Assembly (NCBI GenBank): GCA_020630895.1
Contig: JAHDII010000109.1
Location: 1-9,703, forward strand
Source: Saprospiraceae bacterium
Lineage (GTDB): Bacteria > Bacteroidota > Bacteroidia > Chitinophagales > Saprospiraceae
Direction of reading: 5' to 3'
Length of the DNA stretch: 9,703 nucleotides
How positions within the stretch are numbered: position 1 is the first letter of the stretch; every line of letters begins with the position of its first letter. A model generated the notes under the pieces. The model had not been told where the DNA came from. It saw only the letters and a program-made list of their open reading frames with translations, and did no database searches. This document shows, piece after piece, positions 1-8,200 of the stretch. The translations under genes were made by a program, and so were the position numbers.

Positions 1-1
1 C

Positions 2-1729
2 ACTGGGTTGCCAATTCAAAAAGGAACATCTAATAAAAAACTGCCTCTAGATAAAATATTTTATACTTTAATTGTTTTATCTATTTTTATAAAAGGAATT
101 TATTTTTTTCAATGGAACCAATCTGCTTTATCTGTACAAGATGAATTTACAGATACTGATATGTTATTTTTTGCTACATGGACAGATACTTTGCAAACAG
201 ATTTAAAACAAGATTTCCCATTGCATCCTTTTTATGGGTGGAGTAAATTATTAATGAATAAATACAAAGAGACTTATTCTGAAACGTCATCTGTAGCTGA
301 TAAAGATTTATGGGATGATTTAATGAATGGAAAAACCTATCATCAAGAACCTTTATACGCTTATAGTTGGTCTTTTTTTAAAAAAATATTCGGCAATGGA
401 ATTGCTCCTTGGATATTAGTCCAATTATTATTAATTCTTTTAACAGAATTATTATTATATAAATATATTTCTAGAATTTTAAATCAAAAAACAGCTTTAC
501 TTACTTGGGGTTTAATGATTTTTACAGGACCTGTTTTATTTTATGGAGGTTTAGCTCTTAGAGTTACATTTATTTCTTTTTTTACTATTTTATTATTAGA
601 ACGATTTCAAAATTTAGAAGATAAAAAAGATAATAAAGCCGCGGCTACTTTTGGTCTCGTAGTAGGATTGTCATATTTAGCAAAATCAACATTACTTCCT
701 TTTTCATTATTTTTAATAGGATATTATTTATGGAAAAATAAGAAAGAAGGAATGCAAACCGTTTTAATTTCTTTTGCTGCTTGTATTTTAATTTTAAGTC
801 CTCTAATTATTAGAAATGCGACGGTCGGAGTATCTCCTTTAGCTGTTTCAAGTGTAGGACCTTTTGTTTTTGCGAATAGTAATAATCCTACATTTCAAGT
901 AGATTATGGTTTTGCTTTAAGTGTTTCTGCTACAAATCCTATTTTGCATGAACATAAAAATTCAGTATCTGGTGCAATGAAAAAATCGATTTCTTATTTT
1001 GATTCTTTTGGTGCTTATATTGGTTTTTTATTTGATAAATTGAGAATATCCTTTACAGGATTTGAAATTCCTAATAATGTAAATTATTATTATTATAAAG
1101 AAAAGATATCAATCCTTAAAATTACATTTTTAAATTTTTATATATTATTTCCCTTAGCTTTAATGGGAATGATTTTAGGTGTAATGAATAGGAAAAAAGA
1201 ATTGATTCCTATATTCATTACTTTTTTAATTACTTTAGTATTGTTGGTTCTTTTTTATAATTTATCAAGAATAAGAGTTCCTATTTATGTTTCTATGCTT
1301 CCTTTTGCAGCTTATGCTATTATTGAATTTATAACTTACATAAAAACTAAAAAATATAATAAATTATTATTTCCAAGTATTGGATTGGTAATTGGAGTTT
1401 TTTGTGTTTTGACTTCAATTAATGCAGATAGGCATATTTTTAGAACTACAGATTATGGTTCAGATTATCATTATATCACAAAAAACATAAATCAATATAT
1501 GCAGACAGGAAAAAAAGAAAAAGCGATTGATTTAATTGATAATTATTTTAAATCTATGCCTTCTTTTATTGAAAATCCTAGTGAGATAAAAAATGAAGAT
1601 CAAAAAAAATTAGCTGCTTTTTTAATAGGATATTATCGTAATTTTCAAGGGTTTTTTACTCAAATAGGGGATAATCAAAGGGCTAATGATGTAGTAAGAA
1701 CCATTAAAAACATAGAACCTTATTTATAA
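2..1729 (+). CDS. GT39/GT-C-type membrane glycosyltransferase (5' end probably outside window)
   Basis: Polytopic membrane protein that probably transfers a sugar from a polyprenyl-phosphate donor, as in the GT39/ArnT-like dolichyl-phosphate-mannosyl transferase group. Residue numbers count from the TTG at 8. A first membrane helix (about 17-35) is followed by an extracytoplasmic loop with the acidic T-D-T-D pair (48-51), the usual place of the catalytic acid, and by the 'HQEPLYAY' motif (112-119), which matches the 'PPLYPYL' segment of the family. About ten more hydrophobic segments follow. 'IIRNATVGVSP' (267-277) and 'RIRVPIYVSMLPFAAYA' (421-437) are also typical of the family. The last ~100 residues (about 473-573) form a soluble helical tail. 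The frame is open to the window edge and the only starts here are a TTG at 8 or an ATG at 161 that would delete helix 1, so the true start probably lies upstream. Class fairly sure; acceptor unknown. Confidence 0.8.
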   Translation, partial: TGLPIQKGTSNKKLPLDKIFYTLIVLSIFIKGIYFFQWNQSALSVQDEFTDTDMLFFATWTDTLQTDLKQDFPLHPFYGWSKLLMNKYKETYSETSSVADKDLWDDLMNGKTYHQEPLYAYSWSFFKKIFGNGIAPWILVQLLLILLTELLLYKYISRILNQKTALLTWGLMIFTGPVLFYGGLALRVTFISFFTILLLERFQNLEDKKDNKAAATFGLVVGLSYLAKSTLLPFSLFLIGYYLWKNKKEGMQTVLISFAACILILSPLIIRNATVGVSPLAVSSVGPFVFANSNNPTFQVDYGFALSVSATNPILHEHKNSVSGAMKKSISYFDSFGAYIGFLFDKLRISFTGFEIPNNVNYYYYKEKISILKITFLNFYILFPLALMGMILGVMNRKKELIPIFITFLITLVLLVLFYNLSRIRVPIYVSMLPFAAYAIIEFITYIKTKKYNKLLFPSIGLVIGVFCVLTSINADRHIFRTTDYGSDYHYITKNINQYMQTGKKEKAIDLIDNYFKSMPSFIENPSEIKNEDQKKLAAFLIGYYRNFQGFFTQIGDNQRANDVVRTIKNIEPYL

Positions 1730-1732
1730 GGT
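1717..1732 (+). terminator. Small hairpin over the stop codon of the glycosyltransferase gene
   Basis: ACCTTA and TAAGGT form a 6-bp stem with a TTTA loop. The stop codon TAA (1727-1729) is the first half of the right arm. The DNA just downstream (1733-1750) is A/T-rich with short T runs. This could be a weak intrinsic terminator, but the stem is short and a match of this size is not rare in AT-rich DNA. Confidence 0.25.
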
Positions 1733-1790
1733 ATAATTATTTTATTTTCATAAACCCATCTTAAACAAACCCAGAATCAATTTTGATATA

Positions 1791-2447
1791 ATGAATAATG
1801 AGATGAATAAAAAAATCACAAAAAAAGAAAAAGCAGCAGCTATTATAGATATATTAGAAAAATTATATCCAACAACTCCTATCCCTTTAAATCATAATAG
1901 TTCTTATGAATTATTAGTAGCCGTGTTATTATCAGCTCAATGTACAGATGAACGTGTGAATAAAGTGACGCCTGAATTATTTGAATTATCCAATAATCCT
2001 TATGATATGGCTCAACAAAAAGTAGAAGATATAAAAGCAATTATTCGTCCTTGTGGATTGTCTCCTAGAAAATCAAAAGCAATTTCTGAATTATCAAAAA
2101 TATTAATAGAAAAACATAATGGAGAAGTGCCTCAAAATTTTGAAGACTTAGAAGAATTGCCTGGAGTAGGGCATAAGACAGCTTCAGTTGTGATGTCTCA
2201 AGCTTTTGGTGTTCCTGCTTTTCCTGTAGATACCCACATACATCGTTTGGCATATCGTTGGGCATTGAGTACAGGTAAAAATGTTGTACAAACTGAAAAA
2301 GATTTAAAAAGAATTTTTCCTGAAGAAAAATGGAATAAATTACATCTTCAAATTATTTATTTTGGTAGAGAATATTGTCCTGCTAGAGGACATAAAAAAG
2401 AAGAATGCCCTATTTGTTCAAAATATGGAAGAAAAGGAATAGATTAA
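1791..2447 (+). CDS. nth: Endonuclease III (DNA glycosylase/AP lyase)
   Basis: Base-excision-repair glycosylase that removes oxidised pyrimidines and cuts the abasic site by beta-elimination; cytosolic, monomeric. The 218 residues match the family length (E. coli Nth has 211). Visible motifs: 'LLSAQCTDERVN' (46-57), the helix-hairpin-helix 'LPGVGHKTASVV' (123-134) with the catalytic Lys129, and 'FPVDTHIHRLAYR' (144-156) with the catalytic Asp147. The C-terminal iron-sulfur loop is altered: Cys196, Cys206 and Cys209 are present with spacing X9-X2, against X6-X2-X5 in E. coli, and no fourth cysteine follows before the end at residue 218. A [4Fe-4S] cluster is therefore doubtful. ATG 1791 gives the longest product; ATG 1803 (MNKKITKK) is an equally plausible start, and neither has a clear ribosome binding site. 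It follows the glycosyltransferase gene by 61 bp on the same strand. Confidence 0.95.
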   Translation: MNNEMNKKITKKEKAAAIIDILEKLYPTTPIPLNHNSSYELLVAVLLSAQCTDERVNKVTPELFELSNNPYDMAQQKVEDIKAIIRPCGLSPRKSKAISELSKILIEKHNGEVPQNFEDLEELPGVGHKTASVVMSQAFGVPAFPVDTHIHRLAYRWALSTGKNVVQTEKDLKRIFPEEKWNKLHLQIIYFGREYCPARGHKKEECPICSKYGRKGID

Positions 2448-2463
2448 ATATATCGAAATATCA

Positions 2464-2478
2464 AATATACGGTATATT
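2464..2478. promoter_or_regulatory. 15-bp dyad in the nth to EEP-lipoprotein gap
   Basis: AATATAC-G-GTATATT is an exact inverted repeat with 7-bp arms around a single G. It sits 17 bp after the nth stop and about 61 bp before the next start codon, where an operator could be expected. It is too tightly spaced to be a terminator hairpin. Chance is a real alternative because the 92-bp gap is almost all A/T. No exact TAnnTTTG promoter element is present in this gap. Confidence 0.2.
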
Positions 2479-2539
2479 ATATTTATGCTCTATTTATTTT
2501 TAAAACAATACTTATCTTGCAGTTTAAAATCATATAATT

Positions 2540-3673
2540 ATGAATAAATATCATTTATTTTTTTTATTAGGAATTTGTTTTTTATTTTCTTTTTGCGGAC
2601 AAAAAAAAATATCTACAGAAGAAAAAAATACAATTAAAATAGTAACTGAAGAAAATAAAAAAATAGAAACAAATTCTTCTGCAAAATTAACGCCTAATAA
2701 ACAAGGACCTGAAAAAGATAATATTTCTAGAATTGCATTTTATAATGTAGAAAATTTATTTGATACGCAAGATGATCCTAAACATAAAGATGAAGAATTT
2801 ACTCCTTCAGGAAGAAGTGAATGGGATGAAAAAAAATATGAACAAAAAATTAATCATATTGCTAAAGTTATTCATTATTTAGGAAAACCTAACTTAATGG
2901 GTTTGTCGGAAGTTGAAAATGAAAAAGTATTAAAAGATTTAATTCAAGATCCTCAATTGAAAGGAAGTCATTATGAATTTGTACATCAAAATTCTCCAGA
3001 TATCAGAGGTATTGATGTAGCTTTATTATATAACAAAAAAGAATTTACTTTAAAAAATAAAGAATTTATTCGAATTAATTTTCCTCATCATATTGTAAAA
3101 GATTATACCACAAGAGATATTTTATATGCCACTTTTATCAATTCAAAAAAAGAGTACTTTCATGTTTTTGTTAATCATTGGCCAAGTAGAAGAGGAGGAG
3201 TTTCAGAATCTGAACCTAAGCGAGTATATGTGGCACAACAAGTCCGCAAAAAAGTAGATGAAATATTTACCAAATATGATGATAATCATGTCATATTAAT
3301 GGGAGATTTTAACGATGAGCCACAGAATAAAAGTGTTCATGAAACTCTAGGGGCTCAAGCTCTAGTTTCAGATGCTAAAGCAGAACAATTATATGATTTA
3401 GTATATGATTTGGATCGGCAAGGTTTTGGAACTCATAATTATAGAGGAGAATGGGGGATGTTAGATCATATTATTGTTTCAGGTTCTCTTGTGGATAAAA
3501 AAGGAAGTGATGTAAAAAATATTGAAATTTTCAATAGAGATTGGATGTTGTTTTATCACAAAAAAACGGCACAATATAGACCTAATCGGACTTTTAGTGG
3601 GGGTAAATACTATGGAGGATATAGTGATCATTTACCTCTAAACCTTGAGCTTATTCATTACAAAAAAAAATGA
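2540..3673 (+). CDS. Exported endonuclease/exonuclease/phosphatase-fold protein (probable lipoprotein)
   Basis: Metal-dependent phosphodiesterase/nuclease of the DNase I-like EEP superfamily, predicted outside the cytoplasm. Residues 1-18 are a signal peptide ending at Cys19. The residue before it is Phe, so the lipobox (L-F-S-F-C) is poor and lipidation is likely, not certain. Residues 20-63 are a polar, low-complexity tether. The catalytic domain keeps the fold's landmarks: 'AFYNVENLFD' (66-75, metal or phosphate-binding Asn), 'GLSEVEN' (121-127, metal-binding Glu124), 'RGIDVALLYN' (156-165), 'NHWPSRRGG' (212-220, His213), 'GDFNDEP' (255-261, Asp256/Asn258), 'LDHIIVSG' (308-315) and 'YSDHLPL' (361-367, Asp363/His364). 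All expected active-site residues are present, so it should be active. Such proteins in Bacteroidota are usually labelled endonuclease; substrate (extracellular DNA, phospholipid head group or other phosphodiester) cannot be read from sequence. Gap to the next gene is 111 bp. Confidence 0.88.
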   Translation: MNKYHLFFLLGICFLFSFCGQKKISTEEKNTIKIVTEENKKIETNSSAKLTPNKQGPEKDNISRIAFYNVENLFDTQDDPKHKDEEFTPSGRSEWDEKKYEQKINHIAKVIHYLGKPNLMGLSEVENEKVLKDLIQDPQLKGSHYEFVHQNSPDIRGIDVALLYNKKEFTLKNKEFIRINFPHHIVKDYTTRDILYATFINSKKEYFHVFVNHWPSRRGGVSESEPKRVYVAQQVRKKVDEIFTKYDDNHVILMGDFNDEPQNKSVHETLGAQALVSDAKAEQLYDLVYDLDRQGFGTHNYRGEWGMLDHIIVSGSLVDKKGSDVKNIEIFNRDWMLFYHKKTAQYRPNRTFSGGKYYGGYSDHLPLNLELIHYKKK

Positions 3674-3784
3674 TGTATTAAAACTGTCACTTTTTTATTT
3701 TTTAATATTTGAAAACTATAATAGATTGTAGTATTTTTATAGCCAAAACATACATACTAATCACGTAAACCAAATTGTATTGCT

Positions 3785-5242
3785 ATGGAAAACATTTCAT
3801 TTGAAAACAAAAAGCAAAATAAATTATTCAAAAAATTTATTGAGAAGTTTCCTCAATATTTAGATACCCAAATTATAGATGAGTTACGAGCTACAGAATA
3901 TGAACGTCTGGATCGATTAGGTCATATTTATTTAGATTATACTGGAGGAAATTTATATGCCCAATCACAGCTTGATCGTCATCATGATTTATTAAAAAAT
4001 AATGTTTTTGGAAATCCTCATTCTTCAAATCCTACTTCATTATTAGCAACGGAATTAGTGAAAGAAGCTAGAGAATTTGTATTAGATTGTTTTCATGCAA
4101 AAGAAGATTATTATTGTATTTTTACGGCTAATGCTTCAGGAGCTTTAAAAATAATTGGAGAGTGTTATCCCTTCAATAAAAATACACATTTAACCCTCAC
4201 ATTTGACAATCATAATTCGGTAAATGGAATTAGAGAATTTGCACAAAAAAAAGGAAGTTCTTTTTGTTACTCTACCTTATTTATTGAAAATTTAAGATTG
4301 AATGAAAAGAAATTAAAAAAGAAACTCAATACCATAAAAAATAAAGAACATAAATTATTTGCTTTCCCAGCTCAATCTAACGTATCAGGTGTGAAACATC
4401 CTTTATCTTGGGTTCGATATGCACAAAAAAGAGGTTGGGATGTTTTATTAGATGCCGCAGCTTTTGTACCTAGTAGTCCTTTAAATTTAAAAGAAGTACA
4501 ACCTAATTTTGTAGCAATGTCTTTCTATAAAATATTTGGTTATCCAACAGGATTAGGAGCTTTATTAGTAAGAAAAGATTCTTTTCATAAATTGCAAAAA
4601 CCTTGGTTTGCTGGGGGAACAGTTAGTTTTGTTTCTGTTCATGAAACCCTTCATTCTTTAGAAAAAAATTGTGCTAGGTTTGAAGATGGTACTATTAATT
4701 ATTTAGATATTCCTGCTATTAAAATTGGCTTAGAACATATTCATAAAATAGGAATGAATACTATTAATACAAGAGTACATTGTTTAACAGGTTGGTTATT
4801 GCAACAATTAAAAAAACTAAAACATAATAACGGTACATCTATGATTACTTTATTAGGACCTCAAAGTTTAAAAAATCGAGGAGGTACTATTATTTTTAAT
4901 ATTTGTGATGAAGAAGGAAAAACATTTCCTTGGGATTATGTAGAACATTTAGCAAACGAAGAAAAAATATCTTTGCGTACAGGTTGTTTTTGCAACCCTG
5001 GTATTGATGAAATTAGTAATTGTATTTCTACAAATGAAACAGCAAAATATTATGATAATTTAAAAGAAGGAGGTTATGCAGAAGTTATTAAAACTATGGG
5101 GAAATTACGAGGTGCTATTCGTATTTCTGTAGGTTTAGCTTCTAATTTTAATGATGTAAATTCTTTTATTAATTTTGTAAAAACATTTAAGAATAAATCT
5201 GCTTCAGATATTGAATTTGGAAATTATTTATCGGATCATTAA
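3785..5242 (+). CDS. Class V aminotransferase-fold PLP enzyme, Mo-cofactor-sulfurase-like cysteine desulfurase
   Basis: PLP-dependent fold type I enzyme, most likely a cysteine desulfurase, closest by eye to the N-terminal half of eukaryotic molybdenum-cofactor sulfurase (MOCOS/ABA3). Landmarks in order: 'IYLDYTGGNLYAQSQL' (48-63), 'NPHSSNPTS' (77-85), 'FTANASGALK' (113-122), 'DNHNSVNGIRE' (141-151, His143 stacking on PLP), 'FPAQSNVSGVKHPL' (194-207), 'LLDAAAFVP' (221-229, Asp223 to the pyridine nitrogen), 'SFYKIFGYPTGLGALLVR' (246-263, Schiff-base Lys249) and 'RTGCFCNPG' (398-406), with Cys401/Cys403 on the loop that carries the persulfide cysteine in that family. 'GAIRISVGLASNFNDV' (443-458) closes the domain. 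The protein ends at 485, so the C-terminal MOSC domain of the eukaryotic enzymes is absent. No molybdoenzyme or XdhC-like gene is visible nearby, so the sulfur acceptor is unknown. It is distinct from ordinary IscS/SufS. The start at 3785 lies just before the conserved N-terminal region. Confidence 0.85.
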   Translation: MENISFENKKQNKLFKKFIEKFPQYLDTQIIDELRATEYERLDRLGHIYLDYTGGNLYAQSQLDRHHDLLKNNVFGNPHSSNPTSLLATELVKEAREFVLDCFHAKEDYYCIFTANASGALKIIGECYPFNKNTHLTLTFDNHNSVNGIREFAQKKGSSFCYSTLFIENLRLNEKKLKKKLNTIKNKEHKLFAFPAQSNVSGVKHPLSWVRYAQKRGWDVLLDAAAFVPSSPLNLKEVQPNFVAMSFYKIFGYPTGLGALLVRKDSFHKLQKPWFAGGTVSFVSVHETLHSLEKNCARFEDGTINYLDIPAIKIGLEHIHKIGMNTINTRVHCLTGWLLQQLKKLKHNNGTSMITLLGPQSLKNRGGTIIFNICDEEGKTFPWDYVEHLANEEKISLRTGCFCNPGIDEISNCISTNETAKYYDNLKEGGYAEVIKTMGKLRGAIRISVGLASNFNDVNSFINFVKTFKNKSASDIEFGNYLSDH

Positions 5243-5254
5243 ATTTTAATTATC

Positions 5255-5294
5255 ATTTATAGTAATCTTTTTATTCAAAAAGATTACTATAAAT
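5255..5294. terminator. Perfect 18-bp hairpin between convergent genes (probable bidirectional terminator)
   Basis: Left arm 5255-5272 (ATTTATAGTAATCTTTTT) and right arm 5277-5294 are exact reverse complements around an ATTC loop. It begins 13 bases after the sulfurase-like gene's stop and contains the TAA stop (5271-5273) plus the last seven sense codons of the minus-strand protease gene. Its place between converging genes argues for a shared terminator. The stem is A/T-rich with five A:T pairs next to the loop, and neither side has a proper T tract after the stem, so it may instead act mainly as a 3'-end-protecting structure. Confidence 0.65.
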
Positions 5295-8200
5295 ATAAGC
5301 GTATTGAAATGATAGTTCCTTTATCCATTCTTTCCCTGATCTATTGCCAGCATGTCCACTTCCTATATCTGTTTTAAATAGGATATTATTATTTCCAGTA
5401 TTATACTCTCTTAATTTTGCAACATATTTTGCAATTTGCCAAACAGGAGTTTGAAAATCATTTGAACCCGCTATAAATAATAAATTAGGATATTCTTGTT
5501 TTTTAATATTTTGATAAGGAGAATAGTTTTTAATGTATTTGTAAACTTCTGGTTCTACTGGGTTTCCCCATTCTTTATATTCATCCGTTGTTAATGGTAA
5601 AGCATCATTCATCATTGTTGTTAAAACGTCTAAATAAGGATGATCTAAAATAACAGTATTAAATAATTCAGGTCTTCGGTTAATTACAGTTCCCATAATT
5701 AAACCTCCAGCACTATTTCCATATCCCACGAGATATTCAGGTGTTGTAATTTTCTTTTTAATTAAATATTCAGCACAGGCGATATAATCATTAAAAGAAT
5801 TTTCTTTATTTAAAAGTTTGCCATCAAAATACCATTGATTTCCCATTGTTATTTCGCCTCTAATATGAGCATAGGCAATTGTAAATCCAGCATTTAATAA
5901 AATCGCATCTTTAGCATTAAAATTATTTCCCATAGGATAAGAACCGTAAGCTCCATACGCTTTTAAAATTAATCCTTTGTGTTTCTTTTTAGGAGAGCTA
6001 CTTCTGATTAATGTAATTGGGATTTTTGTTCCATCTTTTGATTTTGCCCATAGCCTTTCTGTTTTATGGTAATGAGGATAAATTCCTCTTTTAATCTTAG
6101 TGGGCTTTATTTTTGTTAAGACCTCATTCAATAATTCAAACTCACATTGAATAAATGGGCTGCTTGGAGATGAATAATATATTTTAATTTTATCTTTATC
6201 TAATAACCCAATTTCAGCATTAAATATTTTTTTCTTAAAATCTATATTTTTCCATTTAGATTCGTTTTTTCTTTTGTATTTAATTTCAAGATAAGAATTT
6301 TTGTATGTTTTTAAAACAAAGTAATTTTTTGTGATTACAAAATTTGTTATTAAGACATCTTTTTCGTGAGGTATAATTTCTTTCCAAGAATTATTGTTTT
6401 CTAAAATTAATATTTTATTGTTAATTGCATTTTTATTCGTCATCATATAAATATGATTGTCAAATTCTTTAACAGAATAAGTTATTCCTAATTGCCTTTC
6501 TTGTAATAATTCTAGAGACGGATAATTATCTTCTTTTTTAATAAGATATATTTCACTTTCGTCTTTTGATTCTACTGTACAGATAATATAGCTTTTGGAT
6601 TTGGATAAACGAATATCATAAGTTAGATCTTTTTCAAAAAGGATTAGCGAATCTTTTTTATGAATTAAGTCTCTTTGAAATAATTTATCGCTTCGTTTTA
6701 AATGATTGCTTTTAGTGTATAATAAAATAGATTCGTTGAACCATTCATAGCTAGAGACATTAAAAATGCTATCAAGTATCGTCGCCGTTTCTTTAGATTG
6801 AATAATTAGATGATTATTTAATCCTCCATTATTGGTATAGACAATTCCAATAGTGTTGTGATATGGTTTTACAAAAAGAATGTAACTATTTTTACGACTT
6901 TCTTGAAATTTTGTAGCATTAAAAATAGGCGTTCGGTTGATAGAATCTATGTACTCATAAAGTACTAGATTTTCCAAGGAATCTTCATCATATTTTAATG
7001 TTCCTTTTGGGTATATTTTTTTAATATCAGAAGTATCTTTCGGATAAAAATTATTCAAGGAATTGAAATATTTTTTTTGATGACTTTTATAAGGTATTAT
7101 ATAATTTTTTGCAAATTCATTTTCTTTTTCAAGATAACTATAAAGTTCAATTTGCTGTGTTGAATCTGCAAACCATTGATAATTATCACCTAGTTTTTCT
7201 ATAGGATAATCAAATACAAAATCAACTTTTTTAGTTGTAGGAATCGCTAAGTTCTCTTTTTGTTTAAACCGCTCTTTAAATTGTTTTTCTAAACTGGCTT
7301 TAGATTCTAAATCTTGTTTTATTTTTTCTGATAGAACAGGATAGTTTTTCTTTTTGTATTCTTTCCAAAAATCAGGATTGTAAAGTAAATCTTTGTTTCT
7401 TAGTGTTGTTAATCGTGTATGTTTCCAAATTTCATCTTCATTAAATTGAACGACAGAATCTGTTACAATTTCTGTTATGATTAATTCTTGGTTAGTCTCA
7501 TAAAGAACATTATTAAGACTTGTTTTGGGTTTGAGGGGCTTTGTTTTAGTTCGTTTTATTTTCTTTAAATACCAAGTTGATTCCTTTTTTTGATAATCTA
7601 TGGTTGTGATGTCATCCAAGTAAACGTGATTTCTATAAAATCCAAAATCAACATCTTTTGCTAATTGATATTCCATTTTAACCACGGCAAAAGTTTCTAT
7701 ATCAATATAAAGTTTACCTACATAAATACTTCTTTTTTGTTTTCGTGCATAGTCAAAAACCATTTTTCTATTTGCCTTGTTGGGATAAAAATGAAGTACA
7801 TAACAACTATGGTTATTTACATATTGATTTTCTTTTTTAATATAGGTGTATTTATTAAAAACGTTAGGATTTAAAAAATCATATCTATATTTTATAAAAT
7901 CTTTGCTGGTCAAACTTAAAGGACCTCCAGCGATTGGACGGTCAACATTAAAACGACTCCAATTATCAGAAGTTCTGGCTTCAATTAATTTTACTTTGTC
8001 TTCTTTTGTATTGAAGTGAGTTGGAAACTCTCGAAACGAACTCCCTTCAAATTCAAAAGCATAGGTATCATCATAGTAATAATCCCTCCATATTTTACGA
8101 TCTAATTTATTTTGAGGATATTTTGTATAATGGATATTTACAACGGCTTCATTTAAATAAATATATTTGTCATTTTCTTTTAATGTTTCTCTATATAATC

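Noticed and set aside
1083..1097. Trinucleotide ATT/TAA repeats encoding Tyr runs (also at 9597-9610) as possible slippage or phase-variation sites
   Set aside because: They are short, in-frame triplet runs, so slippage would only change the number of tyrosines and would not switch the gene off.
1778..1785. CAATTTTG directly before nth as a promoter
   Set aside because: One mismatch to the consensus, no upstream TTG, and the predicted start site would coincide with the start codon.
2065..2265. Open frame on the minus strand inside nth
   Set aside because: Lies opposite the conserved helix-hairpin-helix region of nth, which fully explains the sequence; the product resembles no protein and has no initiation signal.
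3662..3696. A-run and T-run around the end of the EEP gene that could pair (AAAAAATGA with TCA-C-TTTTTT) as a terminator
   Set aside because: The stem is almost only A:T pairs, has a bulged C and a 13-base loop, so it would be very weak and is expected by chance in this composition.
3704..3711. AATATTTG as a -7 promoter element for the sulfurase-like gene
   Set aside because: One mismatch to TAnnTTTG at the usually fixed first T and no TTG at a suitable distance upstream.
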